A DNA stretch of 53,543 nt from Colwellia sp. (GCA_020630795.1 JAHDIK010000018.1:1-53543); one strand, 5' to 3'; shown: positions 16,266 through 26,097, counted from the stretch's first letter. Notes: generated by a model from the sequence alone, not told the origin. Numbers and translations are program-made.

Positions 16266-19200
16266 TAATTTTTTGGTTATAACGACGATATCGTTATGTG
16301 CGTTATTTAGCTCTAGCCTTTTTGCGGAAAATAATGCACCACAAAGAGCTAAAGATATGGGTGTCGTTAACAAAGATAGAATTTTATATTGGTTAGAGAA
16401 ACGCGGAGAAATTTCTGCTAACGCGAGCACCACAGAGAAAGAAAATGCCGTGAGGAGCTATATAGGTCAACACAATGACAAACCAACAAAACTAAAAGGT
16501 GAACTTGCTGCTGCTGAGCGAGTTCAACATTTTAATACGCTCAAAAAAATGTCTTCTCGCGTATTAGAGCTAGACAAAAATGCATTACAAAAGATACAAC
16601 CGTTAAACAAAATGCTACCTGCGAATACAACGGTGAAAGTACTCGCGATAATGATCGATTTTCCAGATTTAAAATTTAACGATAACCGATTAACTAACTC
16701 TGATACTGATATGTATTATTCAAATTATTCAAAGTCTCACTATCACGATTTGCTTTTTTCATCGAACGGTTATGACGGGCCATCGGGTCAGAATATAGAA
16801 TCTGCATATCAATATTACCAACAAGAATCAGGGCAAAGCTTTTCGTTTACTGGAAACACTTATGGTTGGGTAACAGCTGACAATAATGCAAGTTACTACG
16901 GAGCAAATAACAACAACGGTAATGACGCAAACGTAGGGGAACTTGTGATCGAAGCGGTAAGCAAGGCAGTAAGTGATCATAATCTTGATTTGAGTGAATA
17001 TGATCAAACTGACTACTTTGATCGCGATAACGACGGGATAATCAATGAGCCCAATGGCATTATTGATCATGTAATGGTATTTCATTCAAGTATTGGTGAA
17101 GAAGCTGGTGGAGGTGTACTAGGATCGGAAGCAATTTGGTCACACCGTTTTTTTGTTTTTGATGATAATAACTTACCTATAGATATACCGGGTTCTGATA
17201 TTAAGTTATTTGGTTACACTATCAACCCTATTGATTCAGCCACCGGTGTTGTTGTTCATGAATTTGGGCATGATTTAGGGGTACCTGATGAATACGACAC
17301 TAAAAATACAGACATAGGTTCTCCAGTTTCTGGATGGTCGGTAATGGCGTCAGGAAGCTGGTTAGGCACACCAAGAGGCACTCGCCCTTCTTCATTTAGC
17401 CCATATGCTCAAGAATACTTCCAAAATCGTTACGGCGGCTCATGGATTAATCAAGAAGTCGTTGAATTAACAGAAAACCTAAATGAATCTATAACCATTA
17501 ATAGTGCGACAGAACAAACTTCCGGTATAGATCAGATTCGAGTCAATTTACCAAACGCTAAACTTGATTTTGGCATACCCTACGCGGGCTTTTATCAATA
17601 TCATTCTGATAGTGGCGACATGCTTACTAGTAAATTTTCATTTAATACAACGTTGGGTGCTGGCGCATACAACCTGACAATGATGGCTAGATGGGATATC
17701 GAAGATGAATGGGACTATGTTCAAGTAAAAGTGAATGATGAAGTAATATCAGGAAACCATACACGTATTAATAACACTAAACATCCGTCAATAAATAATT
17801 ATATTTCAGGTCAATCAACCGATATCGATGGTGCTAATTCTCAAGGTTGGGTTGAACTCACCTTTAGTTTACTGGACTACAGTAATGAAAACATCAATAT
17901 TGAAATTGAATACAAAACTGATGCTGCTGAAGGCGGGTACGGTTTTGTGGTAGATGAAATAAAAGTTTCCTCATTATCAAACACTGTATTTTCTGACGGT
18001 GGAGAGTTTATCTCATCGTCATCATTAGATGGCTTCAATCGAATTGATAGTACAATCGAAGGGAAAGACCAATATTACTACATACAACTGCGGAATCATG
18101 AAGGCACAGATTCAGCGCTCTCTTCAATAGATTACAATGAAGGAGTATTACTTTGGTACGCAAATAATAACATAGACGACAACGACGTTAGCCTACACCC
18201 GGGAGAGGTATTTTTAGGTGTTGTAGATGCTGACCAAAACATAATAAAAAGTGGAAGCTTTATATTTGACACTGAGCGACAATTAAGGGATGCAGCTTTT
18301 AGTATGTTTAATCAAACTTCAAGCTTTGGCGATAATGATCTAAATAATAATCTACTTTTTGACGATTCAAACGACTATAGCGCTCCTGAGCAAAAACAGT
18401 CTGGGATAATGTTGCCTACTCTCGGTTTTACCATGGAAGTGACGTCACAAGACTCTTCAAGTTCTACCGCTACGGTAAAGCTCAATAAGATTGATGTTAG
18501 AGAAATTAATGCTACGCAATCAGGGCTTACTGTAAATTTGTCACTAAACGACTCAAAAGCAGATAGCAATGAAAGCTTTGTTTGGAATCTAGGTGATAGT
18601 ACTCAATTAACGGGACAAAATATTTCTCATACTTACACATCAAGTGGCTCGTATAATATTTCCATTAGTTATACCAACCAAAATGGTAGTACTTCATTAA
18701 ACAAGACACTATCGGTAGCTCAACCAATTGAAGGTACCCTATCTTTAACTGCATCGGGTGTATCTGTAAATTACAGTGCTAACCTAACGGGCGGCTCAGG
18801 TACATACATATACCGTTGGATTTTTGGTGACAACGAAGGGGCTTCAAGTCAAACGACTGGCAGCTATACATATAACAATGCTGGAACATATACTGTCGAA
18901 TTAAACGTTACAGACGATACTGGCGTTACCTATTCTTTCACCGGCGATGTGACTGTTCAAAACCCATTAACGGCATCATTTAACACAACCACGTCTAACC
19001 TTTCAGTAACGCTCTCAAATAATGGAACAGGTGGAACAAAACCATACACGTATTTATGGAATTTTGGCGACAACAATACGAGTACTGACGCAAACCCCAG
19101 CCATACCTACACGACGGCAGGAACGTACACCATAACACTATCAATTACTGATCAAGACGATAACATAGTTACCGCTACGCGCAGCGTTTCAGTTTCAGCT

Positions 19201-19329
19201 CCAAGCACTAACAATGTGAGTTCGTCGAGTAGTGAGAGCTCAAGTGGAGGTGCATTGGGATGGCTAATTTTGTTTTTAACAGCTGTTACATCGATACGTC
19301 TGAAGTATGAACAGAACGAGCAAGGTTAG
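16258..19329 (+). CDS. Secreted M6-family metalloprotease with PKD domains and GlyGly-CTERM
   Basis: A 1023-residue exported protease of the immune-inhibitor-A (M6) type. A Sec signal peptide (cut near SLFA) and propeptide come first. The catalytic domain carries HEFGHDLGVPDEYD at residues 334-347 (zinc ligands His334 and His338, catalytic Glu335). A beta-sandwich follows, then three PKD repeats at about 755-980 (each with WNFGD/WIFGD and HTY/TYNN...GTYT strands). The tail is serine-rich, then SGGALGWLILFLTAV and a basic stretch: a GlyGly-CTERM sorting signal, cut by rhombosortase after type II secretion. The tail ends KYEQNEQG, a little longer than usual. It probably digests extracellular protein. 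Confidence 0.92.
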   Translation: MRNNFLVITTISLCALFSSSLFAENNAPQRAKDMGVVNKDRILYWLEKRGEISANASTTEKENAVRSYIGQHNDKPTKLKGELAAAERVQHFNTLKKMSSRVLELDKNALQKIQPLNKMLPANTTVKVLAIMIDFPDLKFNDNRLTNSDTDMYYSNYSKSHYHDLLFSSNGYDGPSGQNIESAYQYYQQESGQSFSFTGNTYGWVTADNNASYYGANNNNGNDANVGELVIEAVSKAVSDHNLDLSEYDQTDYFDRDNDGIINEPNGIIDHVMVFHSSIGEEAGGGVLGSEAIWSHRFFVFDDNNLPIDIPGSDIKLFGYTINPIDSATGVVVHEFGHDLGVPDEYDTKNTDIGSPVSGWSVMASGSWLGTPRGTRPSSFSPYAQEYFQNRYGGSWINQEVVELTENLNESITINSATEQTSGIDQIRVNLPNAKLDFGIPYAGFYQYHSDSGDMLTSKFSFNTTLGAGAYNLTMMARWDIEDEWDYVQVKVNDEVISGNHTRINNTKHPSINNYISGQSTDIDGANSQGWVELTFSLLDYSNENINIEIEYKTDAAEGGYGFVVDEIKVSSLSNTVFSDGGEFISSSSLDGFNRIDSTIEGKDQYYYIQLRNHEGTDSALSSIDYNEGVLLWYANNNIDDNDVSLHPGEVFLGVVDADQNIIKSGSFIFDTERQLRDAAFSMFNQTSSFGDNDLNNNLLFDDSNDYSAPEQKQSGIMLPTLGFTMEVTSQDSSSSTATVKLNKIDVREINATQSGLTVNLSLNDSKADSNESFVWNLGDSTQLTGQNISHTYTSSGSYNISISYTNQNGSTSLNKTLSVAQPIEGTLSLTASGVSVNYSANLTGGSGTYIYRWIFGDNEGASSQTTGSYTYNNAGTYTVELNVTDDTGVTYSFTGDVTVQNPLTASFNTTTSNLSVTLSNNGTGGTKPYTYLWNFGDNNTSTDANPSHTYTTAGTYTITLSITDQDDNIVTATRSVSVSAPSTNNVSSSSSESSSGGALGWLILFLTAVTSIRLKYEQNEQG

Positions 19330-19414
19330 CATTTAAAAATATTCTATTATTTCAAATACTAAAAAGAAACGCGTTACAGATATAATTCAATTTAATGAGT
19401 ACAATATCTGAATT

Positions 19415-19451
19415 AAAAAAGCCTAAGAATGTTACACCTTAGGCTTTTTTT
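19415..19451. terminator. Bidirectional intrinsic terminator
   Basis: The stem AAAAAAGCCTAAG/CTTAGGCTTTTTT with a 10-base loop lies between the convergent M6 protease and YdiJ-like genes. It has T-runs on both strands and serves both. Confidence 0.9.
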
Positions 19452-19497
19452 GTGTTCAATATTAGAACTAATTTTTATGTTTGTTATTGGTACTAAA

Positions 19498-22400
19498 CTA
19501 TAAAAGTTCTGCAAGTACTTGAGCAGGATGTCGTGCCTTTAAATCAGCGAAGCGTTTTGTTTGGCTTCTACATGAAAAACCCGTTGCTACAATTTGCTGA
19601 GCGTTTAAACGTTCTAATTTAGGCTCCCAACTCGTTTTAAAAAGTGTTTTAGAATTATCTAAATTAACCTTTTCATGCCCATATGTACCAGCCATTCCAC
19701 AACAACCAACCGACTCTTTTGATAGTGATAATCCTAAATCTGTAAATATCGATACCCACTGTGCTTCGCTATTAGGTAAAGCCGTTTTTTCTGTACAATG
19801 AGAAAACAGTTTGTATTCAATCGGAGAACTTAATTGCAAGCTTTGCTTAATCTCATATATGCGTGGCAATAGCCATTCATGCGCTAGCATTACCGAAAAT
19901 TCACCGCGTTGTTCACCAAGTACTTGTTTGTATTCATCGCGATAACACAAAACTAATGAGCCATCTAAACCTACTAGTGGTAGCGATAGGTCATGTAATG
20001 AATTTAAAAAGTCAGCAGTATTCTTTGCTGTTTTGGCAAATCGAGATAAGAAGCCTTTAACGTGTTGTGCTTTACCGTTTGGTTTAAATGGTAATAGAAC
20101 CGGCTTATAACCACACTTTTTAGCCAACACCATCATTGATTCTACCGTTTTCGCATCGTAATAAGACGTGAATGGGTCTTGAACAATTAAAACGTATTTC
20201 TGACGTTCTTCTTCCGTTAACGATTGCAGTTTTATTAAATCAAACGCTTCGAATTCACCTTCATTAACCTTGGTTTTAATTGTTTCTTCTAAGGTAGGAA
20301 CAGAAAGTAGTGGTGTGTTCACGTAACCAATAGTGGCACTAGAAAGCTTGTCGTAAACTTTAGTACCTAAAACTGCATTTACTAATTTAGGTGCTTTAGC
20401 CATAACAGGCGTAAGTATTTCTACGTTCGCAACCAAGTGATCTTTAAGTGGTCTGAAATAACGAGTGTGGTAAAGGTTAACAAATCTCGCTTTAAAGTCA
20501 GGAACGTCTACCTTAATTGGACATTGACTCGCACAAGCTTTACAAGCCAAACAACCTGACATTGCTTCCATTACTTCGTGTGAAAAATCTTCTTTGTAAT
20601 CTTTAGATAGTCGACTTTTGGTTTTATAAATAGTTTGCTCAAGTAGCTTTTTAACAGACCAACCGCTCATATTTTCTTCAAGCGCTAGTACATCAACGCC
20701 CTTTTGCTCAAGCAAACGTAACCACTCACGCATCAATCCTGCTCTACCTTTCGGAGAATGCCTGCGGTCACGCGTAACTTTGCTTGAAGGACACATAGGG
20801 CTGTTAGCGTCGTAATTAAAACACAAGCCATTACCATTACAATCTAACGCTGATTTGAACGAATCTTTAACTTTTACGGGTATTTGTCTATCATAAAAAC
20901 CACGTTTCACACCATCAATCGATACTAATTCTTCTTTTGAATCTATGGGGGTACAAATTTTTCCAGGATTCATTTTGTTCAATGGATCAAATGCGCTTTT
21001 CACTTTTCGTAGTTCTAAGAAAAGCTCTTCGCCAAAAAATTCTGGTCCATATTCACTGCGATAACCTTTACCGTGTTCACCCCACATTAACCCGCCATAT
21101 TTGGCAGTGAGTTGTACCACTTTGTCGGAAATTTCGCGTAATAGCTTTTCTTGCTCAGGATCACACATATCTAACGCTGGGCGAACATGTAACACGCCTG
21201 CATCAACATGACCGAACATACCATATTGTAAATCGTAACTGTCTAATAGTGCTCTAAACTCTACGATGTAGTCAGCAAGGTTTTCAGGGGGAACGGCTGT
21301 ATCTTCTGCGAACGCTAAAGGCTTTTGGCTGCCCTTAGTATTACCGAGTAACCCTACAGCTTTTTTACGCATTGCATAAAGCTTGTTGATACTCGCCAAA
21401 TCACTCGTCACTTGATAACCAATAACACCGGTGCTGTTTTCTATGTCTTTATCAAGTCTGCTCGTAAGCTCTGCGACTTGCTCTGCTAAGGCTTCAACAC
21501 TTGTACCGTTGTATTCAACAATATTAATGCCGTCCATAACTTTGTTATCAACATCAGTGATTAAGTCACTTACTGAATGCCACACGATGTCTTGCTTAGC
21601 TAAATTTAAAACTTTACTGTCAATTGTTTCAACAGACGTTGCTTTCGCTTCAACTAACGCTGGCGAATGTCTCAGTGCAGAATCAAAGCTGTCGTATTTT
21701 ATATTGATTAAGGTTTTGGCTTTAAGGATTGGCGTTAAGTTCAGTTTAGCTTCACACACAAATGCTAACGAACCTTCTGAGCCGGTAATTAAACGACTAA
21801 GGTCAACATGTGTTAAATCATCATCAAAAACATTTTCTAAGTCGTAACCGGTGAGAAATCGGTTAAGTCGAGGAAATTTGTCGAGTATTAACTGACGTTT
21901 ATCTTTACATGACGACAACACTTGTTTGAGAATATTACCTAATGTTGAATCGTCGTTTGATAACGAAATTGCATCATCCATTGCCATAGGAGACGTTTTT
22001 AAAACTTCACCGTTCGCAAGAATAGACTCTAACCCCAATACATGATCTGATGTTTTACCGTAAACCAAAGATCCTTGCCCTGAAGCATCGGTATTTATCA
22101 TTCCACCAATGGTCGCACGGTTACTTGTAGATAAATCCGGCGAAAAGAAAAAACCAAATGGGCGTAAGTAATCATTTAATTGGTCTTTAACAACGCCTGC
22201 TTCAACTTTAACCCAATTTTCCTTAACGTTAATTTCAAGGATACGATTCATGTACTTGGACAAATCAACAACAATACCCGGCGTTAAACTTTGACCATTT
22301 GTACCAGTACCGCCACCACGAGCACTAAACTTTATTTCGTTAAACTTTTCTTCGCTCGCTAACTGGGTGATTATTTGAATGTCATGCTTGTTACGTGGAT

Positions 22401-22569
22401 TAAGCACAAGCTGAGGTAGCTGTTGATATACGCTATTGTCGGTAGCAACCGATAAACGTGCGCTATACTGACAACTTATATCACCTTGATAAGGTTTAGT
22501 TTCTAATATTCGTGCAAATTCTTGATATAATGGAGCTACTACTTCGAGGTGTTCAATCCTAGGTAACAT
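19498..22569 (-). CDS. ydiJ: YdiJ-like FAD and Fe-S D-2-hydroxyacid dehydrogenase
   Basis: A 1023-residue fusion enzyme, the same length class as E. coli YdiJ (a D-2-hydroxyglutarate dehydrogenase). The N-terminal half is a GlcD/VAO-type FAD domain (SARGGGTGTNGQSLTPG near residue 80, GSEGSLAFV, FGHVDAGVLHVRP, GEHGKGYRSEYGPEFFG). The C-terminal half has a ferredoxin-like cluster motif CLACKACASQCP (about 671-682) and a heterodisulfide-reductase-like CCG region (GCCGMAGTYGHE). It oxidises D-2-hydroxyacids, passing electrons to the respiratory chain. It is monocistronic and converges with the protease gene. A classical D-lactate dehydrogenase of the same build cannot be excluded. Confidence 0.88.
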   Translation of the reverse strand: MLPRIEHLEVVAPLYQEFARILETKPYQGDISCQYSARLSVATDNSVYQQLPQLVLNPRNKHDIQIITQLASEEKFNEIKFSARGGGTGTNGQSLTPGIVVDLSKYMNRILEINVKENWVKVEAGVVKDQLNDYLRPFGFFFSPDLSTSNRATIGGMINTDASGQGSLVYGKTSDHVLGLESILANGEVLKTSPMAMDDAISLSNDDSTLGNILKQVLSSCKDKRQLILDKFPRLNRFLTGYDLENVFDDDLTHVDLSRLITGSEGSLAFVCEAKLNLTPILKAKTLINIKYDSFDSALRHSPALVEAKATSVETIDSKVLNLAKQDIVWHSVSDLITDVDNKVMDGINIVEYNGTSVEALAEQVAELTSRLDKDIENSTGVIGYQVTSDLASINKLYAMRKKAVGLLGNTKGSQKPLAFAEDTAVPPENLADYIVEFRALLDSYDLQYGMFGHVDAGVLHVRPALDMCDPEQEKLLREISDKVVQLTAKYGGLMWGEHGKGYRSEYGPEFFGEELFLELRKVKSAFDPLNKMNPGKICTPIDSKEELVSIDGVKRGFYDRQIPVKVKDSFKSALDCNGNGLCFNYDANSPMCPSSKVTRDRRHSPKGRAGLMREWLRLLEQKGVDVLALEENMSGWSVKKLLEQTIYKTKSRLSKDYKEDFSHEVMEAMSGCLACKACASQCPIKVDVPDFKARFVNLYHTRYFRPLKDHLVANVEILTPVMAKAPKLVNAVLGTKVYDKLSSATIGYVNTPLLSVPTLEETIKTKVNEGEFEAFDLIKLQSLTEEERQKYVLIVQDPFTSYYDAKTVESMMVLAKKCGYKPVLLPFKPNGKAQHVKGFLSRFAKTAKNTADFLNSLHDLSLPLVGLDGSLVLCYRDEYKQVLGEQRGEFSVMLAHEWLLPRIYEIKQSLQLSSPIEYKLFSHCTEKTALPNSEAQWVSIFTDLGLSLSKESVGCCGMAGTYGHEKVNLDNSKTLFKTSWEPKLERLNAQQIVATGFSCRSQTKRFADLKARHPAQVLAELL

Positions 22570-22692
22570 GTTTCTTTATTCAGCCAAGTTTATATATTCG
22601 TTTAGTATATCATGCTGTTGCACTAATTGATGATCGGAAACCTAAATCTGTAGAACATTTTGTTAACTCTTATTAATAAAGCTTCATAAATA

Positions 22693-22734
22693 CAAAATAG
22701 GCGTATTCTGTATAAAAATATGTACCCTATTTTG
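22693..22734. promoter_or_regulatory. Possible TyrR box inside an inverted repeat, upstream of aroH
   Basis: TGTATA-AAAATA-TGTACC (22709-22726) matches the TyrR box TGTAAAN6TTTACA at 9 of 12 positions, including the invariant G and C 14 bases apart. It is bracketed by a perfect 9-bp inverted repeat CAAAATAGG (22693-22701) / CCTATTTTG (22726-22734). It may mark control of the DAHP synthase gene by aromatic amino acids. Chance similarity in AT-rich DNA remains possible. Confidence 0.35.
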
Positions 22735-22744
22735 CTTATTTTTC

Positions 22745-22816
22745 ATGACTAAAAACAGTTTATTAACGAATAGTTATAACTACTTTCTTTATTTACCTGT
22801 ACAATTTCATTATTGA
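22745..22816 (+). CDS. Candidate aromatic-rich leader peptide before aroH
   Basis: A 23-codon reading frame, ATG to TGA, ends 45 bases before the DAHP synthase start. The peptide has four Tyr and two Phe, clustered as SYNYFLYLP near the middle and FHY at the end. Aromatic-rich leaders control aromatic biosynthesis by attenuation in gammaproteobacteria. Against it: there is no Shine-Dalgarno before its ATG, and the following AACTCA/TGAGTT hairpin has no U-run, so a terminator is not evident. Confidence 0.3.
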   Translation: MTKNSLLTNSYNYFLYLPVQFHY

Positions 22817-22861
22817 CCTTATCTAACTCAACATCTGAGTTGCCTTATTTAGAACAGTAAA

Positions 22862-23911
22862 ATGACAATTAAAACTGACGAGTTACGCACTACACTCATT
22901 GAAAACTTAGTGTCGCCTGCTGAATTGGCTCAACAAATTCCGTTAGACCAAGACACTGCAGATTTTATTATCGAAAGTCGTAAAGCGATTGAAAAAATAA
23001 TCGTCGGGGAAGATGATCGATTATTAGTCGTCATTGGTCCTTGTTCGATACACGATATCGAAGCAGCGATTGATTACGCAAAAAAATTAAAAACACTTAG
23101 CGATAAATATCAAAATGAATTGCTCATTGTAATGCGTGTTTATTTTGAAAAGCCTAGAACCACCGTTGGTTGGAAAGGCCTGATAAGTGATCCTAATTTA
23201 GACAAATCGTTTAACGTGGCTCGCGGCTTAAATTTAGCTCGTAATCTGTTAATGGATATCAATAAAATCGGTTTACCTGCTGGCACTGAGTTCTTGGATA
23301 TGGTTACTGGGCAATATATTTCTGACTTAATCAGTTGGGGAGCGATAGGAGCGAGAACAACCGAAAGCCAAGTTCACCGTGAATTAGCATCAGCATTGTC
23401 GTGCCCTGTAGGATTTAAAAATGGCACAGATGGGAACATTCAAATCGCGCTAGATGCCATTAAAGCGTCAAGCGTTCCTCATGTTTTATATTCACCCGAT
23501 AAAAGCGGTCAAATGTGTATTTACCAAACACACGGTAATCCAAGTGCTCATGTAATTTTACGTGGCGGTAAAGAGCCGAATTATCATACAAGTGACATTA
23601 AGCAAACATCAGATTCGCTTAAAAACGCAGCTATTAATACCAATATAATGGTTGATTGTAGCCATGGAAATAGCTACAAAAATCATAAAAAACAAATTGA
23701 TGTTGCACAGTCTATTGCTGACCAAATAAGCCAAGGAGAAACATCAATATTTGGTGTGATGGTGGAAAGCTTTTTAGTTGAAGGTAATCAAAAAGTTGAA
23801 TCTATTGATGATCTTACATATGGACAAAGTATAACAGACGCTTGTGTTGATTTAGCTGAGAGTGAAAAAATGCTCGACATCCTAGCGACAGCGATTAACG
23901 CTAAAAGATAG
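22862..23911 (+). CDS. aroH: 3-deoxy-7-phosphoheptulonate (DAHP) synthase, AroH-type
   Basis: A 349-residue class I-alpha DAHP synthase. It condenses phosphoenolpyruvate with erythrose-4-phosphate, the first step of the shikimate pathway. Signatures are LLVVIGPCSIHD, RVYFEKPRTTVGWKGLISDP, WGAIGARTTESQVHRE, GFKNGTDG and ILRGGKEPNYH, holding the PEP-binding Arg/Lys and metal-binding Cys/His. The N terminus (KTDELRTTLIENLVSPAELA) and the stretch SPDKSGQMCIYQTHGNP match the tryptophan-sensitive AroH of E. coli better than AroF or AroG, so Trp feedback is plausible. It is monocistronic with a strong terminator. Upstream are a candidate Tyr/Phe leader peptide and a TyrR-like box, an unexpected pairing for an AroH type. 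Confidence 0.92.
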   Translation: MTIKTDELRTTLIENLVSPAELAQQIPLDQDTADFIIESRKAIEKIIVGEDDRLLVVIGPCSIHDIEAAIDYAKKLKTLSDKYQNELLIVMRVYFEKPRTTVGWKGLISDPNLDKSFNVARGLNLARNLLMDINKIGLPAGTEFLDMVTGQYISDLISWGAIGARTTESQVHRELASALSCPVGFKNGTDGNIQIALDAIKASSVPHVLYSPDKSGQMCIYQTHGNPSAHVILRGGKEPNYHTSDIKQTSDSLKNAAINTNIMVDCSHGNSYKNHKKQIDVAQSIADQISQGETSIFGVMVESFLVEGNQKVESIDDLTYGQSITDACVDLAESEKMLDILATAINAKR

Positions 23912-23931
23912 TATAAACAATATTTCCATAA

Positions 23932-23959
23932 AAAAAACAGAGCTTAAGCTCTGTTTTTT
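23932..23959. terminator. Perfect-palindrome terminator after aroH
   Basis: AAAAAACAGAGCTT directly joins its complement AAGCTCTGTTTTTT. It lies 20 bases after the aroH stop and 27 bases before the convergent phosphatase gene, and serves both directions. Confidence 0.9.
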
Positions 23960-23986
23960 GTTTTAAACCTTGTTCAATTTAAATCG

Positions 23987-24469
23987 TTAATTTTTTAACG
24001 CTTTGATTAAACCGTCGCTTGCGTCTTCAACTAAATCAACAACAAATTGGAATCCCTTCGCACCACCATAATATGGATCCGGAACATCAGTTTCTTCAAA
24101 GTTATCTGCGTATTCTAAAAACAACTGAATTTTATGATGTAAGTGCTCAGGTGCAACTTTCTTCAAATGACGAACGTTTTGCTCATCCATTGCTAATACT
24201 AAATCAAAATTGTCGAAATCTTTCTCTGTTACTTTTCGTGCTCTAATTTTATCAAAAGAGTATCCACGAGCCATTCCTGCTTTTTGCGCTCTATGGTCTG
24301 GTTTTTCTCGAGCATGAGATCCGACGGTTCCTGCAGAGTCTATTTGGACAGACAATCCTGCTTGTTTAGCTTTATGGCGAAAAATGGCTTCTGCGCTTGG
24401 CGAACGGCAAATGTTTCCCATACAAACAAACAAAATTGAACTTACTCCATTTAATGCTTCTGCTTCCAT
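23987..24469 (-). CDS. Low-molecular-weight protein-tyrosine-phosphatase
   Basis: A 160-residue cytoplasmic phosphatase with the P-loop CMGNICRS (Cys16 nucleophile and Arg22, the CX5R motif) and the general-acid loop VPDPYYG at about residue 130. The start is supported by AAGGTGA. Family members remove phosphate from tyrosine residues, often of exopolysaccharide kinases. Here there is no wzc-type kinase or capsule gene nearby, so it is an orphan eukaryote-like LMW-PTP with an unknown partner. It converges with aroH. Confidence 0.9.
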   Translation of the reverse strand: MEAEALNGVSSILFVCMGNICRSPSAEAIFRHKAKQAGLSVQIDSAGTVGSHAREKPDHRAQKAGMARGYSFDKIRARKVTEKDFDNFDLVLAMDEQNVRHLKKVAPEHLHHKIQLFLEYADNFEETDVPDPYYGGAKGFQFVVDLVEDASDGLIKALKN

Positions 24470-24638
24470 ATTTCACCTTGTTATTACATAAATATAAACG
24501 TAAATAGCAACTTACTACTATCGGTTAGTTGAGTTCATTATATTCTTTGTTAATGAAGAGTTAAATAATCATTTAATCTATATTTAACAATTTCATATAA
24601 CAAAACTCAAAATAACCAATATATAAACGTTTATAATC

Positions 24639-25997
24639 TTATTGCATTGGAAAAAGTGAATTATGTAGCTTCTCTACCACTTTATTGGCGTCATTTTCAG
24701 GTACTAAGAAACACAAATTGTGAGAACTCGCTCCTTGGCAGATCATGCGAATATTAACGCCTTCAACTGTGTCGAAGATGTTTGTGCCAATACCACTTGT
24801 TGTATGAATATTGTTTCCAATTACTGCAACAAGCGATAATCCATGCTCTACTTTAACTTCACAAAGTTGTTCTAATTCTTCAACTACAGCTTGAGTAATA
24901 ACCGCTTGAGTTGAGCCTTGTGGATTATCAAAAGTTAACGCAACACTAATTTCACTCGTCGTAATTAAATCAACACTTAGCTCATGTTTTGCTAATACGG
25001 CAAATACTTTCGCCAAAAATCCGCTAGCATGTAGCATTTCAGGGCTTTTCACGGTAACAAGTGTTTGTTCTCGTCTTAGTGCAATTGAGCGATATGTAGG
25101 GTTAGAATCGACTTCTTTTTGAATACGTGTTCCACCTTGCTCTGGTGCCTTACTACTGCCTACAAAAACCGGAATGTCTTTACGCATCGCAGGAATCAAT
25201 GTAGCTGGATGAAGTATTTTCGCTCCAAACGTTGCCATTTCCGCAGCTTCGCCAAAACTAATTTCTTTAATTGCTCGTGCTTGGTCTGTAATACGAGGAT
25301 CAGTTGTAAAAATACCCACTACGTCTGTCCAAATAGAAAGATCGGTAGCGTCTAACGCTTCAGCTAACAACGCAGCACTATAATCTGAGCCACCTCTACC
25401 TAACGTAGTTGTTTGTCCTGCTTCGTTCTGACCAATAAATCCTTGTGAAACAATAACAGTTTCATTTAATGCCGGTTTTAAAATCTCTGTCGCTTTTTCT
25501 TTCAACAAGTCAATATCAACAACCGCTTTACCAAATAAGCTATTTGTTTTCATTACTTGGCGTACATCAAAATGTTTAGCTTCAACGCCAATTGAACATA
25601 GAACATCGGCAAAAATTCGAGAACTAAATTGTTCACCGTAAGACAAAATCGTATCAGCTACTCTTAAGCTATGGTTTAACGATTGTTCTTGAGCGTGTCC
25701 TGCTAATTGCGTTAACAATATTTCAACTTGCGCGTTAAGCTCATCTTCGTTTTCTAGATGTTGAGTAATGTTAAGTTGAATATTTTTAATTTTTTGTAAA
25801 ATATCATTTTGCTCATCAGTCGAGACATTCGCCTGACTTAAACGCACTAAATGGTTTGTCACTCCAGAACTTGCTGAAACAATTGCCAAGCGATTTGCTG
25901 GATCACTTTTTATGATATTTGCGCAACGAAGCATCGCTTCGTAATCGGCCACACTTGTACCGCCGAATTTTGAAATGGTTAATTGTTGAACTGACAT
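24639..25997 (-). CDS. lysC: Lysine-sensitive aspartokinase III
   Basis: A 452-residue monofunctional aspartate kinase, close in length to E. coli LysC (449). It phosphorylates aspartate at the start of the lysine/threonine/methionine branch. The N-terminal kinase motif SKFGGTSVADY, GRGGSDYSAALLAEAL and the TTDPR loop are present. Two ACT domains follow from about residue 300 (TLVTVKSPEMLHASGFLAKVF and LSLVAVIGNNIHTTSGIGTNIF) and bind lysine for feedback inhibition. It has a strong ribosome-binding site (AGGGAGAA). Expression is governed by the lysine riboswitch directly upstream, so lysine acts at both gene and enzyme level. Confidence 0.95.
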   Translation of the reverse strand: MSVQQLTISKFGGTSVADYEAMLRCANIIKSDPANRLAIVSASSGVTNHLVRLSQANVSTDEQNDILQKIKNIQLNITQHLENEDELNAQVEILLTQLAGHAQEQSLNHSLRVADTILSYGEQFSSRIFADVLCSIGVEAKHFDVRQVMKTNSLFGKAVVDIDLLKEKATEILKPALNETVIVSQGFIGQNEAGQTTTLGRGGSDYSAALLAEALDATDLSIWTDVVGIFTTDPRITDQARAIKEISFGEAAEMATFGAKILHPATLIPAMRKDIPVFVGSSKAPEQGGTRIQKEVDSNPTYRSIALRREQTLVTVKSPEMLHASGFLAKVFAVLAKHELSVDLITTSEISVALTFDNPQGSTQAVITQAVVEELEQLCEVKVEHGLSLVAVIGNNIHTTSGIGTNIFDTVEGVNIRMICQGASSHNLCFLVPENDANKVVEKLHNSLFPMQ

Positions 25998-26097
25998 TTA
26001 AGGTTCTCCCTAAAATAAGCTTTTTTATAAGCCAAAAATACAAGGAAGAGCATGACTGATTGGTAATTAGATGGTGACCATATAACGATTCTCTCAG

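Noticed and set aside
18517..19197. Tandem repeats at the end of the M6 protease gene as a CRISPR or repeat array
   Set aside because: The similarity is at protein level (PKD domains of about 75 residues). The DNA has no short repeats with spacers.
22817..22861. Full attenuator (terminator) between the candidate leader peptide and aroH
   Set aside because: Only a 6-bp AACTCA/TGAGTT hairpin without a U-run is present, so a classical attenuator cannot be claimed.
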